Positions 48,725 to 56,919 of a DNA stretch of 64,000 bases are shown here, piece by piece. Position numbers and translations under genes: made by a program. The stretch covers positions 62,001 to 126,000 of the forward strand of contig NZ_JABUNR010000012.1 in the NCBI RefSeq assembly GCF_013343715.1, in the 5' to 3' direction. Under the pieces are notes generated by a model. The model did not search any database. It worked only from the letters and a program-made list of their open reading frames with translations, and was not told the origin of the DNA. Each line of letters starts with the position of its first letter. Position 1 is the first letter of the stretch. This DNA comes from Mesobacillus harenae. Lineage in GTDB: Bacteria; Bacillota; Bacilli; Bacillales; Cytobacillaceae.

Positions 48725-49783
48725 CTAAATTTTGAAATTCATTTTGATTAATCCTGCTTCTTTAGCTGAGTTGAAGGCAATTAACACTAAAGGACCAACA
48801 ATAAATCCTAAAATTCCTAATAACTTCAAACCAAGATACATTGCTATTAAGGTAGCAAGAGGAGAAAGGCCAATATGGCTGCCCATCATTTTTGGTTCAA
48901 CTGTTCTTCTAATAATAAGAAGGATCGCTGCTAAGATACCGAGTTTTGTCGCAAGAACAACATCTCCCGTAATTAAGTGAAACAGGGCCCAAGGACCAAG
49001 AATAACAATAGACCCGATAATGGGAATGAAGTCTATAATCCAGATGATAAGTGACATTACGAGCGCTATTTCAGGAACTATAAACCAGAGTCCGATTAGA
49101 GAAACGGCAAAAATAATCAAGCTTACTAAGAACTGAGCTTTCATAAACCCAAGTACGACATAAGAAAGCCGCGAAGTCATAAATTTCACTTTATCAGCAG
49201 TTTTTTCTGTTAAATGTTTATACATTCCTATCCGAAGCCGCGGTAACTCGAGAAGGAAAAGAAATAGTGCAATAATATAAACTAAAAAGCTGACTAAATA
49301 ATTTGGAATATTTGTAAGCAATGCTTTTACATTATCGATATTGATATAGGCAATTAAATCGTTTTTACTATTATTTAAAAATTCCTCTACTTGTCCGCTA
49401 ATTTCGTGGACTAGATCCTCTGGAAGATCTTTAGCAGCTTCAACGAATCTTTCCTCTACATTTTCCCACTCTTTCGTAATTTCGTTGATATAAGTCGGAG
49501 CATTTTCAACGATGTTAATGGCTTCCGTAACAACCTTAGTTATGATGAAATAGCCTGATAATCCTACGAATAATAAAAATAGAATAAAAACAATCAACAC
49601 TGAAACCCTTCTTGCAATTTTGGCTCTTGCCTGAATAAGTTTGACCAAGGGGTCAAGCAGGAGAGCAGTAATAATGGCTGCTATCAATGGTACCGATACA
49701 GGAAGTATGATGTAAAGCACCAGGGCAGCTACTATGATTCCAAGTGTGGTCAATATTAATCGCTTAGTGAAGAAACCGAACAA
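48725..49783 (-). CDS. AI-2E family transporter-like permease
   Basis: Membrane protein of 352 residues with the AI-2E transporter (PerM/YtvI) pattern: two to three N-terminal helices, a soluble amphipathic segment (about 85-140) and five more C-terminal helices, with PKMMGSHIGLSPLATLIAMYLGLKLLGILGFIVGP. Family substrates vary (autoinducer-2 export, Na+/H+ exchange) and are unknown here. TTG 49783 is set by AAAGGAGT ahead; an upstream ATG has no ribosome site. Confidence 0.82.
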   Translation of the reverse strand: MFGFFTKRLILTTLGIIVAALVLYIILPVSVPLIAAIITALLLDPLVKLIQARAKIARRVSVLIVFILFLLFVGLSGYFIITKVVTEAINIVENAPTYINEITKEWENVEERFVEAAKDLPEDLVHEISGQVEEFLNNSKNDLIAYINIDNVKALLTNIPNYLVSFLVYIIALFLFLLELPRLRIGMYKHLTEKTADKVKFMTSRLSYVVLGFMKAQFLVSLIIFAVSLIGLWFIVPEIALVMSLIIWIIDFIPIIGSIVILGPWALFHLITGDVVLATKLGILAAILLIIRRTVEPKMMGSHIGLSPLATLIAMYLGLKLLGILGFIVGPLVLIAFNSAKEAGLIKMNFKI

Positions 49784-49993
49784 AGTTGTACTCCTTTCTA
49801 ACTCTACAAGAGCCGGGAACATCCAAAATCATTTAACAATTAAATTATAGTACGCATTTAATGTAATAAACAATAAAAACCTTTCTAACTTCTTCATAAT
49901 CAGATTTGGAACTTTATAAGTACTGATATCCTACAATGCTATAGTTCTTAATGACTGTATGGAAGGAAGGCCAATACAGGAAGGGTGATTTGA

Positions 49994-50323
49994 GTGAAAC
50001 AATGGGAATTCTTGTCCATTAATGAGGTTTGCATGGTTATACTAGTTATTATACAGGCAAACGTTATGGATAGTAATGGTTTTGTCCTTTCAAATTTTAA
50101 AGGAAATAGTCTTTCAGTAACTAGAAGTCATAAAAGCATTGAGATTAAGGTAACAGAGGATGATATCCTGGTCTATATCAGTGTTGAAGCAAGATGTGAA
50201 GCTGGAAACCTTATTGAAAGTGCCAAATGTCTTCAGCAGAGGATTTGTGAAGAAATTTTACACCTAACAGGGTTGATCATTAATAATGTAAATATTCGCA
50301 TTACCCACATGTTAAATGAATAA
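49994..50323 (+). CDS. Small protein, possibly Asp23/YloU-related
   Basis: Protein of 109 residues with a hydrophobic N-terminus. The C-terminal half (ISVEARCEAGNLIESAKCLQQRICEEILHLTGLIINNVNIRI) follows the strand-helix-strand pattern of the Asp23 domain end. The family's N-terminal part is not obvious, so this is a weak assignment. GTG start after AAGGGTGAT. Function unknown. Confidence 0.6.
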   Translation: MKQWEFLSINEVCMVILVIIQANVMDSNGFVLSNFKGNSLSVTRSHKSIEIKVTEDDILVYISVEARCEAGNLIESAKCLQQRICEEILHLTGLIINNVNIRITHMLNE

Positions 50324-50400
50324 AAGGGACAGTTTTCATCAAATCTAATGTCATTTTGATCAGTCTGGCATCAGTTTCTTCCTTGGTGCAATCACCCAAA

Positions 50401-50432
50401 AATAAAAAAGAGACGCATGTCTCCATGCGCCT
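50401..50432 (-). terminator. Terminator of the yugN-like gene
   Basis: Minus-strand CGCATG / CATGCG stem with loop GAGA, followed by CTCTTTTTTATTTTT. Confidence 0.75.
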
Positions 50433-50441
50433 TCCTCTTAA

Positions 50442-50801
50442 TTATAATGCAAAGCTTTCCACTTTTTCTTTTACATCAGCAAGAATCTTTTCACAGGTTT
50501 TTACAAGTGAACTTGGGAATTTTTCGCCTTCACCATATTCAACACCATGCGGGTAATAGTGTTTTCCAAGCAAAGGGTCCATTAGTTGAATAACAGCCTT
50601 GTGGGCACCTACATCCCCTTCTACTGCATGTCCAAGGATACGCAAGTAGAACGTTCCTTCTTTTTGCTCAAACTTACGGTCGTATGTAACGCGCTCATAA
50701 TCCCATTGGCCTTCCCGTACTAAACCATGGTCAAGCATGACATCATCCAAACGATTGAGGTCGGCTTTAAGCTGTTCTATACCAGTGTTTTCAAATTTCA
50801 T
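50442..50801 (-). CDS. YugN-like protein
   Basis: Soluble protein of 119 residues beginning MKFENTGIEQLKADLNRLDD, with VREGQWDYERVTYDRKFE, characteristic of the YugN family. ATG 50801 follows GGAGGGAT; an upstream start would add ten residues including the ribosome site. Function unknown. In B. subtilis yugN lies elsewhere, so this is a rearranged neighbour. Confidence 0.8.
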   Translation of the reverse strand: MKFENTGIEQLKADLNRLDDVMLDHGLVREGQWDYERVTYDRKFEQKEGTFYLRILGHAVEGDVGAHKAVIQLMDPLLGKHYYPHGVEYGEGEKFPSSLVKTCEKILADVKEKVESFAL

Positions 50802-50983
50802 TCTTATCCCTCCTAGAAACAGTTCCGACAAGTCTTTAGTCTTTTACTTATAGTAACATCTCAGATTTAATAATAGTAAAAAAGTTCAAAAGATGCAACG
50901 AATATAAAAGAAAGTTAATGTAAGTTTAAAATTAATGAAATGGAAACAATAATTAATGAATTTACAAATAAGGGAGTTTTAAT

Positions 50984-51631
50984 ATGAAACACGGCTTTTT
51001 GATTTTACTTATGTTAGGAGCTTTTTGGCTGTTTACTCTATCAGCAAATGTTTTAGCCGAAGAGTATTTAGTAGGAAGAGGGGATACTCTTTGGGAAATA
51101 TCAAAAGGGAATACGAGTACCCTCCAGGAAATTATTAAACAAAATCCTCAAATATCTAACCCGAATTTAATATTTCCAGGACAAAAGATTAAATTAACAG
51201 AATTTCCTGCCAGCCATTCTGTAAGAGCTGTCAATTTATTAAATAGAACAAATGAATTAAGAATTAAGGCTGGATTAATGCCATTAAAAATTCATGAAAA
51301 ACTAAATGAAGCTGCTGCAAGAAAGTCAGAAGACATGAAAAATCAAAGCTATTTTGCACATAAATCCCCCACTTATGGAAATCCTAGAGTTATGTTAAAA
51401 AAACTTGAAATCCCTTTTTTAACTGTTTATGAAAATATCGGGGTTGGGCCAGAATCAGCTGAGCATATTTTATATGCGTGGATGAACTCATCGCTTCAGC
51501 GGGGGGTCCTCTTGTCAGAGCAAGCTACCCATATGGGAGCGGGTTATACAGATGGAGGCACCCATGGTCATTATTGGACTATTTTTATTGTTAAAATGAA
51601 GGAGGAAGAAATAGGTGGAAAAAATACGTGA
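50984..51631 (+). CDS. Secreted LysM + CAP-domain protein
   Basis: Exported protein of 215 residues. Signal peptide (1-25), one LysM cell-wall-binding domain (about 27-70, VGRGDTLWEISKGNTSTLQEI and FPGQKIKL), then a CAP/SCP domain (about 80-205) with HEKLNEAAARKSEDM, FAHKSP and GYTDGGTHGHYWTIFIVK. YkwD/SafA-like proteins of this form attach to peptidoglycan or spore coat. The gene overlaps the CBS-protein gene by 17 bases. Confidence 0.88.
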   Translation: MKHGFLILLMLGAFWLFTLSANVLAEEYLVGRGDTLWEISKGNTSTLQEIIKQNPQISNPNLIFPGQKIKLTEFPASHSVRAVNLLNRTNELRIKAGLMPLKIHEKLNEAAARKSEDMKNQSYFAHKSPTYGNPRVMLKKLEIPFLTVYENIGVGPESAEHILYAWMNSSLQRGVLLSEQATHMGAGYTDGGTHGHYWTIFIVKMKEEEIGGKNT

Positions 51632-52043
51632 TATTATGACAGATGACGTAGAAGTTTGTTCAATGCTAGATAATGTATATGAAGTAGCCATTAAGATGAA
51701 GGAATTAAATGTGGGAGCCATTCCAATCATGGATGGTGACAGGCTTGCTGGGATGATTACCGATAGAGATATCGTAATCCGGGGTGTTGCAGAAAAACAC
51801 CCGCCGTCCTCAAAGGTTGAGGCAATCATGAGCACCAAGCTTATAACCGCTACACCTGATATGAGTACACAGGAAGCCGCGAAAATGATGGCTGAGCATC
51901 AAATTCGAAGGCTTCCTATCGTTGAGGGCGACAACTTGGTTGGAATTGTTGCGCTGGGCGATTTTGCTGTACGTGAGCTTACTGATGAGCAAGCGCAGCA
52001 TGCCTTAACCGACATATCTTATCCGAGTAATGAATTGCAGTAA
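51615..52043 (+). CDS. ylbB: CBS-domain pair protein YlbB
   Basis: Cytoplasmic protein of 142 residues made of two tandem CBS motifs (about 8-60 and 72-125), with GMITDRDIVIRGV and RRLPIVEGDNLVGIVALGD. Such pairs bind adenine nucleotides. GTG start after AAGGAGGAAG, which lies inside the preceding CAP gene, so translation is coupled. It matches ylbB in B. subtilis order. Partner unknown. Confidence 0.88.
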   Translation: MEKIRDIMTDDVEVCSMLDNVYEVAIKMKELNVGAIPIMDGDRLAGMITDRDIVIRGVAEKHPPSSKVEAIMSTKLITATPDMSTQEAAKMMAEHQIRRLPIVEGDNLVGIVALGDFAVRELTDEQAQHALTDISYPSNELQ

Positions 52044-52049
52044 TCTAAG

Positions 52050-52096
52050 CTGGGCCTAGGGGTATTTTTTTTGCCTTATGGCCCATTTTTTTATTT
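52050..52096 (+). terminator. Terminator of ylbB
   Basis: GGGCC (52052-52056) and GGCCC (52080-52084) with a T-rich loop, then A and seven T residues. Confidence 0.7.
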
Positions 52097-52288
52097 TTGC
52101 ATCATTAAAACTAGATCCAGCATTCAGGTGCTCCTGCTTTTTGAAAAGAATTCAGTTGATTATTGCCCAGAATAGGATACAGGGCAAACACTTCTATTAA
52201 AAAAGAAGTGCAAGAATGCTATACTAATTCTTATAGCTAGTCATATAATGATAGCAGTAGAAGAAGATGATAGAAAGGGGGTTAACCT

Positions 52289-53350
52289 CTGCGCACTCTC
52301 GTGAGAATTTTGTTGTTTGCTTGTTTAATTTTGGTCATTGGGCTCTACATGGGAGCAAATAATGAAAAAGAAGATCAGTTGATCAACCATGAAGAACCAG
52401 TTCCGAAGGTTGACCAGGATCTTTCTGCATCAGAAGAAAATCAGAAAGATATCGAGTTACCAGAGAAAGGGTTGTTAACCCTGTTGGGCGCTAAGTCGGA
52501 TACTCTAAAAACAGAATACGGTGATCCTGCAAGAATTGATTCATCTGCATATGGGTATGAATGGTGGATTTATAATAATAATTTAAACGAATATTTCCAG
52601 GTAGGCATTTTAGATAACAGAGTGGTTTCCATATATGTAATTGGCCCTGATACTCTTATTCCTCCTTTTAAAATTGGCCAGCCTGTTAACGAACTTTTTG
52701 CCCAAAATATGATACAGGCAGAAGTTAGCCTTGATCATGAGAGCAGTGCCTATAAGTTTGAATTATCAGAGGGCGACATGAATACACGCCCGCTTGTCCC
52801 GATCGGTGATTTTTTTGCACAGCTTTATATAGATAAGTTTACAGGTAAATTATCAAGTGCCAGGTTCGTCGATGCTAAGACATTAATCAAACAGAGACCT
52901 TATGAATTGGTTTACCGTGGGGAATTATTAGACTCACCGGAATTAAGTGAGGAACAGTGGCAACTTATTGAAAAGGGTGCGGAGCTGCAAATATTTGATA
53001 TCACTAATGTCATGAGAATCCGCCACGGTTTAAATAAACTCAGTTGGGATGAAAAAACATCAGAAGCAGCATACGGACATAGCAAAGAGATGTATGACTT
53101 GGAGTACTTTTCGCATACATCTGAAACCTTTGGAACACTAGCAGACCGATTAAAAACAGCAAATGTATTTTACAGGGTGGCAGGGGAAAATATTGCTGCT
53201 AACTATACAGATGGTCCTGCGGTGGTAGAGGGATGGCTTAATAGCAAAGGGCACCGGGATGCACTTTTAAACAGTGCTTTCACTCATATTGGAGTAGGGG
53301 TGTATCGCAAGCATTATACACAAAACTTTATTGAACACTGGGAAGAATAA
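52289..53350 (+). CDS. ylbC: YlbC, CAP-associated and CAP domains
   Basis: Membrane-anchored or secreted protein of about 353 residues: N-terminal hydrophobic segment, charged linker, CAP-associated N-terminal domain (about 65-190) and C-terminal CAP/SCP domain with FSHTSETFGTLADRL and HRDALLNSAFTHIGVGV. The start appears to be CTG at 52289: AAAGGGGGT lies six to eight bases before it, while the first in-frame GTG (52301) is about 20 bases from that site. Position matches B. subtilis ylbC. Confidence 0.82.
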   Translation: MRTLVRILLFACLILVIGLYMGANNEKEDQLINHEEPVPKVDQDLSASEENQKDIELPEKGLLTLLGAKSDTLKTEYGDPARIDSSAYGYEWWIYNNNLNEYFQVGILDNRVVSIYVIGPDTLIPPFKIGQPVNELFAQNMIQAEVSLDHESSAYKFELSEGDMNTRPLVPIGDFFAQLYIDKFTGKLSSARFVDAKTLIKQRPYELVYRGELLDSPELSEEQWQLIEKGAELQIFDITNVMRIRHGLNKLSWDEKTSEAAYGHSKEMYDLEYFSHTSETFGTLADRLKTANVFYRVAGENIAANYTDGPAVVEGWLNSKGHRDALLNSAFTHIGVGVYRKHYTQNFIEHWEE

Positions 53351-53393
53351 TTACAGTTGTTATATTCATTACTTAATGTAATCGTATAAGCGT

Positions 53394-53535
53394 AAAAGGA
53401 GCACAGAAATGTTTGTAGCCAAAAGGCCTTCCAACAAGCTTGACAGGTCCTTCAGATCGCCCATTATGCCGTCTGGAGGAACTAGCTTGTGAAAATGGGG
53501 AAATAGGCTTTTGGCTGGACAAAATGGCTCCTTTT
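53394..53535. repeat. Nested long hairpin of 142 nt
   Basis: Successive complementary blocks: AAAAGGAGC (53394-53402) / GCTCCTTTT (53527-53535); TTTGT, AGCCAAAAG, CCT / AGG, CTTTTGGCT, ACAAA; ACAAGCT / AGCTTGT; TCCTTCAGA / TCTGGAGGA. The loop is about 14 nt. It lies between convergent ylbC and the next gene. The outer stem followed by T residues can act as a terminator, but the element is far longer than needed. Confidence 0.75.
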
Positions 53536-53556
53536 TATTATGGAATTATTTAATTG

Positions 53557-53925
53557 CTATGTATCCGCCTTTGGGTTCTTAACAATACGATTTATTCGAA
53601 AACGATCTTCCTTCCAGTTCCCATAAAGATGAACCATCTCCCCAACACTAACATCAGGAAATTGAGCATGAGACGTGAGGGGGGTTAGTTTCTGTACATT
53701 ATAAATCTTATACCCATCTTGAACTTTGAGAAGTAAAACATGATTACAACGGTGATAGTAAAAACGCTCTTTTGTTTCACTTATTTCGATTACTTTACCT
53801 GAAACGATAGCCTCTTCTGGAATTGATTCAAGCTCCAGCCACTTCTTATAGTTAACCTGCATTTCTTTTCGCGTAACCCAATAAAAATAAATGCAAATGA
53901 CCGGAATTAGAATAGCTGTTACCAT
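53557..53925 (-). CDS. Membrane-anchored small protein, unknown
   Basis: Protein of 122 residues with one N-terminal transmembrane helix (2-17) and a beta-rich soluble part (about 40-115) that could be an OB-like barrel (VSGKVIEI..., HVLLLKVQDGYKIYNV..., VGEMVHLYGNW). I do not recognise the family. It lies 22 bases downstream of the thioesterase gene on the same strand, so the two probably form an operon. Confidence 0.65.
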   Translation of the reverse strand: MVTAILIPVICIYFYWVTRKEMQVNYKKWLELESIPEEAIVSGKVIEISETKERFYYHRCNHVLLLKVQDGYKIYNVQKLTPLTSHAQFPDVSVGEMVHLYGNWKEDRFRINRIVKNPKADT

Positions 53926-53947
53926 ATGAATATCCGCCTTCGATTAA

Positions 53948-54430
53948 TTAATTTCCAATTATAAAAAAACTGCCAGTTGCATGAGCAACTTTCTTACCGT
54001 CCGGCCTGTATACTTGAGCCTCCAAGACAATCGTTTTAGATCCTTTATGAACAAGCTGGGCCTTACAAGTAAGGGAGTCTCCGATTCCAGGTCCAATATA
54101 ATGGATATTAAGCTGAGTTGTAACTGCGCCCTGTCCTTCAGGAAGAACTTCCATCGCAAGGCTGCCCATTGCTGAGTCGATTACGGTTGCAGTGATGCCT
54201 CCATGAACAATTCCTAGCGAGTTTTTTACTAGCGGTGTAACGGGAATAGTTATTTCATATGAATCTTTTGTTGCAGCCCGTTCCATATGGAGAACTCGGC
54301 CAATATAGGAGCTATTTCTTTTCTTCTGCTTATCACGAATTCCTTGAAGAAGTCCGTTTAGCACTTCTAAGTCTTGATCATCAGCATGGCCTATACATTC
54401 TTCAAATAGTTTATTTATCTGTTCTGACAT
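53948..54430 (-). CDS. Hotdog-fold thioesterase (PaaI-like)
   Basis: Protein of 160 residues. The hotdog domain (about 45-155) has the family stretch SLGIVHGGITATVIDSAMGSLAM, with the Asp-Ser region, and VTTQLNIHYIGPGIGDSLTCKAQLVHKGSKTIVLEA. It is probably an acyl-CoA thioesterase; substrate unknown. AAAGAGGTT precedes the ATG. Confidence 0.85.
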   Translation of the reverse strand: MSEQINKLFEECIGHADDQDLEVLNGLLQGIRDKQKKRNSSYIGRVLHMERAATKDSYEITIPVTPLVKNSLGIVHGGITATVIDSAMGSLAMEVLPEGQGAVTTQLNIHYIGPGIGDSLTCKAQLVHKGSKTIVLEAQVYRPDGKKVAHATGSFFIIGN

Positions 54431-54563
54431 AATTTAACCTCTTTCTGTTATTAGGTATTTTTAGTTTACCATTTGTAGTGGACAAATAGTTTAGATGATT
54501 CACATTTTTTAGGCTATTTCATATGGTATTATAGGCTAATTGTAATCAGTTGAGGTGAGTAAA

Positions 54564-54965
54564 ATGGCAAAAAACAATCTTCATCCTTCTGTTCAGCAGT
54601 TTAAAGAATTTGTGAAAAATAAGCCGGAGCTTGTCCGTGAAGTCAGAGCGGGAAAAGTAACATGGCAGGAATTATTTGAGGATTGGTACTTGCTAGGGGA
54701 AGACGATCCACGTTGGAAATCGGCGGGAGAGGGTTCCTCTGCAGGAAAAAGTAAGGATGATGAAAAGAAGCCTGATTGGATATCTAAAGTAATGAAGGCA
54801 GTTCAAAATATGGATCCTAATCAAGTTCAAGGACAAATCCAGAATATAAACCAAGCTTTAGGTGCTGTTCAGGGCGTGTTATCACAGTTTCAGGGAAGCC
54901 AGCAGCAAAAACAGAGCAGTGGAAACACTTCACCGCCACATCCCTTTCAGTTTAGAAAAGATTAG
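54564..54965 (+). CDS. ylbD: YlbD, putative spore coat protein
   Basis: Protein of 133 residues: N-terminal conserved helical part (HPSVQQFKEFVKNKPELVREVRAGKVTWQELFEDWYLLGEDD), a Lys/Ser linker, and a Gln/Asn-rich C-terminal part. This is the YlbD-like coat protein family. ATG 54564 has GAGGTGAG at best spacing; the in-frame GTG 54555 lies within that site. It is followed closely by ylbE. Confidence 0.88.
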   Translation: MAKNNLHPSVQQFKEFVKNKPELVREVRAGKVTWQELFEDWYLLGEDDPRWKSAGEGSSAGKSKDDEKKPDWISKVMKAVQNMDPNQVQGQIQNINQALGAVQGVLSQFQGSQQQKQSSGNTSPPHPFQFRKD

Positions 54966-54982
54966 TAAAAGGAGTCCAGGCA

Positions 54983-55219
54983 ATGAGAAAAGATGTGATG
55001 GATTATTTAAAGCAGCGAAAGGATCTGAGAGATTTTGTGCGTGCTCAGCCTCAGTGGTACCGTAAGCTGAGCAGAAACCCTCATGAACTGCAGTCTTTGG
55101 AAGTCATGTCGCTCCACTACTATGAAAAAACGATTCCGCACAGAGTACAAAAATTTTCAAACGGTATTCAAATGGCTTCGATGATGATGCACATGTTTGC
55201 CAACAATAAAAACTCATGA
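54983..55219 (+). CDS. ylbE: YlbE-like protein
   Basis: Small protein of 78 residues beginning MRKDVMDYLKQRKDLRDFVRAQPQWYRKLSRNP, the YlbE family signature. It ends in a Met-rich tail. It lies 17 bases after ylbD, with AAAGGAG ahead, so it is co-transcribed. Function unknown. Confidence 0.9.
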   Translation: MRKDVMDYLKQRKDLRDFVRAQPQWYRKLSRNPHELQSLEVMSLHYYEKTIPHRVQKFSNGIQMASMMMHMFANNKNS

Positions 55220-55220
55220 T

Positions 55221-55254
55221 AAAAGCTTTCTCATCAGGAGAAGGCTTTTATTTT
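55221..55254 (+). terminator. Terminator of ylbDE
   Basis: AAAAGC and TTCTC pair with GGAGAAGGCTTTT (one bulge), then T residues. Confidence 0.75.
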
Positions 55255-55333
55255 CGTTTAGAAAATGGAAAGTTATAAATCTTGGTTTAAAAACAAATTC
55301 CCTGCAAAAAATAGGTTTATTGGAGGGATAATC

Positions 55334-55447
55334 ATGAAAAAATGGATGCTGCCCCTATTGGTAATCGTTGTAACACTGACTGGCTGCCATCGAGATTTGC
55401 CAGAACCGGAGACAGAGATTGAGAAAGAGATAGAAATAATTGAATAG
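55334..55447 (+). CDS. Very small lipoprotein, 37 residues
   Basis: Starts at ATG 55334 after TGGAGGGAT. Signal peptide MKKWMLPLLVIVVTLTGC has a clear lipobox. The mature peptide is only about 20 residues and strongly acidic (Glu/Ile repeats at the end). I do not recognise a family. It lies between ylbE and ylbF. Confidence 0.7.
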   Translation: MKKWMLPLLVIVVTLTGCHRDLPEPETEIEKEIEIIE

Positions 55448-55557
55448 TAAAAGCTGTCAGTTGGATTGAGCTGCCTAGGGTTTTTTAATCCTAAAAATCG
55501 GAAACTCTTCGCTTTACAGAGGATTCATGATAGAATATGAATCGGAGGTGGGCGCAA

Positions 55558-56004
55558 TTGCTTGCTACATTAGAAAGATTAGCGTTAATTGAAGAAGCAG
55601 AATACCTGGTGCAAATGATTCTCCAATCGGAAGAAGCTGAACAGTACCGGGATCGTTTATATAAGCTGAAGAACAGCAAGGAGTCACAGCAAAAGATCTA
55701 CTCTTTTACTGTTATGAAAGAAAGGTACGAAGAGGTACAGCGTTTTGGCAGATACCATCCTGATTACAAGGTGGTAATGATGGAAGTACGCACACTTAAG
55801 AGGGAACTGGATATGGATCCTAACGTAGCCGAATTTAAAAAGGCAGAAAACGAACTGCAAAGTATCCTTGACGAAGTGAGCATGGTCATTGGCCGGTCTG
55901 TATCGGAGCATATTAAGGTTCCTACAGGCAACCCGTTCTTTGATACGGGCTCAAGCTGTGGCGGAAGCTGTGGAACTGGCGGAGGCTGCGGATGTTCGGC
56001 TTAG
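55558..56004 (+). CDS. ricF: RicF (YlbF), RNA-processing cofactor
   Basis: Helical protein of 148 residues, the YlbF/YmcA family. With RicA (YmcA) and RicT (YaaT) it forms the iron-sulfur Ric complex that guides RNase Y cleavage and affects competence, sporulation and biofilm. The C-terminal Cys/Gly cluster (CGGSCGTGGGCGCSA) likely takes part in cluster binding. TTG 55558 is the start by GGAGGTG spacing and by likeness of MLATLERL to B. subtilis MYATMESV; an upstream ATG lies before the ribosome site. Confidence 0.92.
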   Translation: MLATLERLALIEEAEYLVQMILQSEEAEQYRDRLYKLKNSKESQQKIYSFTVMKERYEEVQRFGRYHPDYKVVMMEVRTLKRELDMDPNVAEFKKAENELQSILDEVSMVIGRSVSEHIKVPTGNPFFDTGSSCGGSCGTGGGCGCSA

Positions 56005-56010
56005 CATAGA

Positions 56011-56043
56011 AAAAAGGCATGGATTATTCCATGCTTTTTTTTA
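56011..56043 (+). terminator. Terminator of ricF
   Basis: GGCATGGA and TCCATGC arms with A residues before and eight T residues after. Confidence 0.88.
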
Positions 56044-56459
56044 TTGTTTAGCGTACTATAAAAAGAATCATCCCTGGAGTCCTGCTACCATGGCTAAAGC
56101 CGCGTCGCAAGGCTGCAAGTGGGGACTAATTCTTTGTGTGCAAGGTAATTCAGGGGAGTTTAGAGATATTTCCTTTGAATTTTACAATAATTCAGGGGGG
56201 ATTCAGATTAATTCCCTTGAGTTTCGCGTTAATTCCTAGACGCTGAATATTCAAAAAATAAAGTGGAGTCCAACCCCCACCTTAATATCCTCCTACCCAA
56301 ATGCCTGTTCGTTTGTGGTAAAATGGTGATATGAGTTTACAAAAAATTGTCAGTTTTTTATAAAAGGGCGACTGTTTATTTTATGTGTGGGAAAAAGACA
56401 GAATTTGGGTGAGAATCGTACAGCAAAACTATTCGCCTTCTGTACTTCATTTAGATAAT
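56044..56459. other. Gene-free stretch after ricF
   Basis: About 415 bases. It contains a two-unit direct repeat (56147-56236). I see no supported gene. Confidence 0.5.
56147..56236. repeat. 42-bp direct repeat, two units and a partial third
   Basis: Units at 56147-56188 and 56189-56230 both begin AATTCAGGGG and carry a TTCCYTTGARTTT block at the same offset. A third starts AATTCC at 56231. Each unit is an imperfect inverted repeat. Confidence 0.6.
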
Positions 56460-56780
56460 TTAAGGTGTTAGGCGGATACAATCGGCGCAAAGGTTACCAC
56501 AACAAAACATTTTCCGCTGAGGGACAAAGAAGCGGTGACGGTAGACTAACAGTGAGGATTCTTCTCTTACATAAATAGTCTCGCAATGAAGCTGTTTGCC
56601 TTTCATGACACCTGCAGCTCTCTTTTTTATTAGCTGCTCAACTTCGGTTATGGAGACGTCCTCAAATCGGTCTATATACAAAAAAGGAATTCCAGCCGAT
56701 TTCTTATAGGAAGCATTTTTTAGCGAAGGATCAGACCTTAATGAAATGATGAACAGGTCCCAGATGTCCTCTAAAACCAT
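56460..56780 (-). CDS. Hypothetical protein with C-terminal Cys cluster
   Basis: Protein of 106 residues, start ATG 56780 (GGTGAT ahead at somewhat short spacing); an ATG 57 bases upstream is possible. The C-terminus CCGNLCADC holds four Cys in nine residues, like a metal-binding site. No family recognised. It is convergent with ricF and divergent from ylbG. Confidence 0.6.
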   Translation of the reverse strand: MVLEDIWDLFIISLRSDPSLKNASYKKSAGIPFLYIDRFEDVSITEVEQLIKKRAAGVMKGKQLHCETIYVREESSLLVYRHRFFVPQRKMFCCGNLCADCIRLTP

Positions 56781-56919
56781 TAGTATCACCACATTTTCTT
56801 TTAGCATCATTTTATGTAAGATTTGGCTTTTGTTCAAATAAAAAGCGGTAAGTAGATTGAAAAATTAGGTTTTATTATGCTAGACTAGTGAAAAGCCATT
56901 CGTTGAAGGGGAAAAAACC

